Below, piece by piece: positions 60,694 through 64,000 of a stretch of 64,000 nucleotides of DNA. A program made the position numbers and the translations under genes. The notes beneath the pieces were generated by a model. It was given only the letters and a program-made list of their open reading frames with translations, made no database searches and was not told the DNA's origin. The first letter of the stretch is position 1; every line of letters starts with the position of its first letter. Origin of the DNA: Euglena gracilis (Eukaryota > Euglenida > Euglenophyceae > Euglenales); NCBI GenBank assembly GCA_039621445.1, contig CP154955.1, positions 27,838,032-27,902,031 of the forward strand, given 5' to 3'.

Positions 60694-61780
60694 GCAGTGA
60701 TAGACCACACACCTCAGATTATATTTGCGGCACTCCTGAGGCTTCGGCCTGGTATTTCAAGTTGTCGGATGAATCCCAGCTGGCATTTTTTTTTGCGAAA
60801 TGTTCTCTTTATATTTTGGCCTGGCATTTCACGAAGACACCCCCTGCCAACCAAAAAGCACCCTCCGTCAGATGGGACCGTGGTGTTTTGGGGATGCCTT
60901 GGGCGTTACTTGGGGTGTCAGATGCTCATTTTCTTTAAAAAAAAACTGTGTTTTGCAGGAAGTTTCTCAGGCAATTGTCCCATTTCGGCCTAGCCCGGCC
61001 AAGAGAGGTGTAGAAGTAATTCTTTCCCTTTCTGGGCAATGCAAAAAAAATGCATAGAACAACTCGGTGGTTTGGATGCAAAATGGTCACTGAAGGATGG
61101 AAGGTAATTTTTCTTCTGTTGCAATAATGAATGGCGGGATACAGGAAAACATAGACAGATAGAGGTGGTTTGGTGAGGTGAGGTACTGGCTGGCAATCAA
61201 AAGAATGATGGCAGTGCAGGGATGTTTCTCAAGATTGGTCACGAGCTGCCTGGGCCTCTCCGCGGGAGGACACTGGTCGTGTTGTGGCAGACCGAACCAC
61301 ACTGGGATCATAGATTCACTAACGTCTGTGTGATCCCACCCCCTGCGGGTTGGTGGGCTGTTGAGAGTGGGTGGGTGGTTTGGGGCCCCTGGAACCCCCC
61401 AGTGCGCCATGGGCCCGATTTTGGCCCAGCAGAAAGCCAGGCCGGAAATTCCTTTCAGCGTTTTTGGCCAATTGGGCTGGGTTTGTTGGTGGTTGGGTGG
61501 TTGGCCCCCCTCGTGGAGGGAGGGGGCTCGTGGGTGGGTGGGTGGGTGGGTGGATTTGGGCCCCGGAAAAAGTGCCCCCCCCCCCTCCGGATCACTAAAT
61601 GAATCTATGGCTGGGACTTGTTGTGAAATCGGAATGCTTGGCCAGAATTGGATCAGAGAGGCGGCGACCTGGAAGTGACGACAAGCTGAATTTACCAACC
61701 CGGGGATTTTTTTTTTTAAGCCTGGCTGCGCCTCCCCCCACCATCCAGGTTGCTGAAATTAAAAACTCCCCCCACCTATG
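60694..61780. other. Unassigned DNA, no gene seen
   Basis: Mixed composition with short ORFs on both strands but no recognisable domain or element end. A GTGG-rich stretch with GGGTGGGTGGGTGGGTGG lies near 61530. Confidence 0.3.
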
Positions 61781-62100
61781 AGAAACCCGTTTCTGATAGG
61801 TGGGTTTCCAAAAAATGGCCCGAGGGGTTTCTTATATGTGGGGGTTTCTCATGGGCGGGTTTCAATGTCCGAAAATAATTTGATCCGACAAAAAGCCAAA
61901 ACTGGCCAAAAAAAGTCAAAATTTCCTTTCGGCGATGAATGGGGGGCTCTCATGGGTGGTCGGGTTCAAAGCTCCCCAGGGTTACTTATAGGTGGGGGTT
62001 TCTTATAGGTGGGCGTCGGTCCAAAATTCCCCAAAGGGTTTCTTATAGCTGGGGGTTTCTTATAGAGGGGGATTTCTTATGGGTGGGGGGGGGGGCAAGT
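61781..62100 (+). repeat. Degenerate tandem repeat of TTTCTTATAGGTGGGGG
   Basis: About ten imperfect copies of GGGTTTCTTATAGGTGGG, some separated by 60-90 bases, some adjacent (61980-62095). Confidence 0.6.
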
Positions 62101-62324
62101 TGGGCCAGCCCGGCAGAGCTGAGCCGGACCAAAAAGAACCCGGCATAACCCACCGAATTTTTCATAAAAAAGGATCAAAAATGAGGAAAAATGCATTGTT
62201 GAGGATTTTTGTGCTTTTAACCCCCAAAACTTTGGGCCTTTTGTGCCTGATTTCAGGGCACCAGCCGGATCCAGCTGGCAGCCTACTTGTGGCCATTTTA
62301 GCCAACGTTTGCTCACACTTGGCT

Positions 62325-62530
62325 TCTTTTGCCACTTTTGGGAAGCTTTTGGCACTTTTGCCCACTTTTGCCCACTTCTGGCATTCCTTTCCAGTTTAGG
62401 CTGCCATAAACCACATTGGGTTGCTTATTAACCACTTTTGAATGCTGCTGGTTGCCCACTTTCGCCCACTGTTGTCCACTTTGCCCACTTCGTCCACTTT
62501 TTGCCCACTTTTGCCCGTTTTTGTCTGCTT
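62325..62530 (+). repeat. TTGCCCACTT-type short tandem repeats
   Basis: Repeated 9-11 base motif (TTTTGCCCACTTTTGCCCAC and variants TCGTCCACTT, TTGTCCACTT). Complementary GTGGGCAAAAAGTGG lies near 62660, giving inverted potential. The ORFs here are products of the repeat. Confidence 0.5.
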
Positions 62531-64000
62531 CCGCAGAAGAGAAGGAGGAAATCACCAAAAAAAACCAAAAAGCAGTCAAAAATGACCAAAAGTTGCCAAA
62601 AGTCGGCAGAAGCAGCCTCATAGTGACTAAATGACCGTGAAGCAGCAGAAGCAGGTTGAAGTGGGCAAAAAGTGGCCAAAAATGGACCCTGGTCGCACCT
62701 GATCGGCCCCTGTCGGCCGCAGGTGCCTGCCTGTGGGACCCCAAATAATTAAGAAAAATTTATCAAATTTGAGGAAAAAATATTTTATTAAATCATTACA
62801 TTACTCAATTACTTTTTTTTCACCAAAATAATTTGATAATTTTCTGGTAATTGCACAAGGAATTCCTGATTGACCAGAAACCCCAAATATCTACCAGAAC
62901 ACCCAAAATTTCAAGGTCCCAACTTGGCTATTTCTCTTTAATTGAGTTGCTTAAAAAAAGAGAATATGCACACGCAAGCAGGCAAACAATGTCTTGTGCG
63001 GCCCACCTTGGGTGGGTTGGGGGTTTGTTTAGAATTTGTGGGTGTGTGGGTGGTGAACATGTGTGGGTGGGTTTGGCCCATTGGACCTGTCTCGCGGGGG
63101 GGGGGGGTTGCTAAAGTTATGCCCAACCTGGCTGCAGCTCAAGACGGCCGGGAAAACTTAAAATGTAACGGAAAGCGTGATTTTGAAATTGAACCTGTGT
63201 CCGTCCCCCTTTTCAGCCACTTGAATCATAAAATGTGCATATAAACCTGCCCAAAAAATATGACAATCAATTTATCAACTGGGGGCTGGATTTATCATCA
63301 TGTGCAAAAAAATGCTTTATTCAATCAGCATCCAGTCGAGACCATTCATTCCCTTGGCGACCGGGGGAGGATTTCTTTTCCCGTCACCCATTTGAGTTGA
63401 AACCCCACCCAGCCGTGACCGGCATTTTTAAAATGGAGCCCAACGTTTAAGTGTGGGGTCGCTGAGCTCTATCCCTTTATGGATAAGAGCGAAGCTTACT
63501 CCTGGGGGTCGGACCCCCTGCCCCCCCCCCCCCGGGTCGGGCCACCTTGGGAACCGGTGGATTATCACCATGATCCCGGCTCCGTTCCCGGAATTTTTTT
63601 TTCAGCGCGAGCAACTGGATTTTCAGGTCCGAGTTATTCACGCGCGAAGGGGTCCAAACTGGGTGGGATTGACCCGCCCCCCCCCTTCTAACGCTGCCAT
63701 TTTGCCAGGGTCCAAAAATCAATCAAAAATCAAAGATCAATTTTTCCAAAACATCTCGAGAATAACGTACATTATTTCCGGAAATGTTGGTCTGATGAAA
63801 TATACCCCCAGAGGCCCTCTTTCGTCCCCTGTCCGCCGTTTTGGCTGCCGACACGCCCGGCCCATGTTCTGAAGCGCTTTTGCGGCCCAAAACGAGCATT
63901 TTGGGGCGTTTATTTGGGCCGATTTTGGGCCAAAAAAATTGGTTTCTCCAAAATATCTCGACAATGAAGCAAAATCAAACAAAAAATGTCCGGAGAGCAA
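62531..64000. other. Unassigned DNA to window end
   Basis: A/T-rich then mixed; no protein domain, LTR or inverted end recognised. Poly-G and poly-C runs near 63106 and 63521. No gene seen. Confidence 0.3.

Noticed and set aside
60694-64000. Host gene in the right-hand flank
   Set aside because: ORFs are short, lie in simple repeats or G-runs and show no motif or plausible exon structure.

Overview
This 64-kb window is a stack of nested retrotransposons from a eukaryote. I found no host gene, no rRNA gene and no intact tRNA gene. The eukaryotic assignment rests on Ty3/gypsy chromoviruses with chromodomains, DIRS-type tyrosine-recombinase elements, initiator-Met-tRNA-like primer-binding sites and a tRNA-related insertion. 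Two of the LTR elements encode C5-cytosine methyltransferase domains. Retrotransposon-borne cytosine methyltransferases have been reported in dinoflagellates and in the charophyte Klebsormidium, so a repeat-rich alga or protist is plausible, but the species cannot be named from the sequence. Long G and C homopolymers occur throughout. Many frameshifts sit in such runs, so part of the apparent decay could be assembly error.

Layout, left to right. (1) 1-6473 (+) is the 3' part of LTR element A: decayed gag with two zinc knuckles, an aspartic protease, a tRNA-like insertion, a Cys-rich ORF of unknown function, and a 3' LTR. (2) 6474-15518 (+) is element C, a Ty3/gypsy chromovirus. Its order is gag, an adenine-methyltransferase-like domain, a C5-cytosine methyltransferase, protease, reverse transcriptase, RNase H, integrase, chromodomain and a proline-rich 3' ORF. 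It carries several substitution stops and frameshifts. (3) 15519-24158 (-) is element B, a gag-only relative of A with two LTRs that look identical by eye, a 5-bp target duplication (CGAGG) and an initiator-Met-type primer site. It is inserted in DNA downstream of C. (4) 24164-28735 holds unassigned DNA, ~218-bp repeats in both orientations and a foldback element. (5) 28736-31796 is element F, a small non-autonomous LTR element arranged LTR-int-LTR-int-LTR, inserted inside a 218-bp repeat unit. (6) 32047-60693 is an old DIRS-like element (E3) broken by two younger DIRS-like elements, E1 (32310-55274) and E2 (55701-60263). E1 is itself split by element D (33311-51726), a second methyltransferase-bearing chromovirus with ~4.05-kb LTRs. 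(7) 60694-64000 has no recognisable gene, only short tandem repeats.

Relative order: E3 is oldest; E1 and E2 inserted into its tyrosine-recombinase gene; D then inserted into E1. B is young, and A and B both lie against C in opposite orientations. The most interesting biology is the methyltransferase cargo. C pairs a Dam-like NPPF domain with a Dcm-like domain. D keeps only the Dcm-like one but adds giant hairpin-rich LTRs and extra ORFs after the chromodomain. No element looks fully autonomous as written: D has lost the RT fingers and has DTW for DTG in its protease, E1 has Phe at the expected recombinase tyrosine, and E2 has a frameshifted recombinase.
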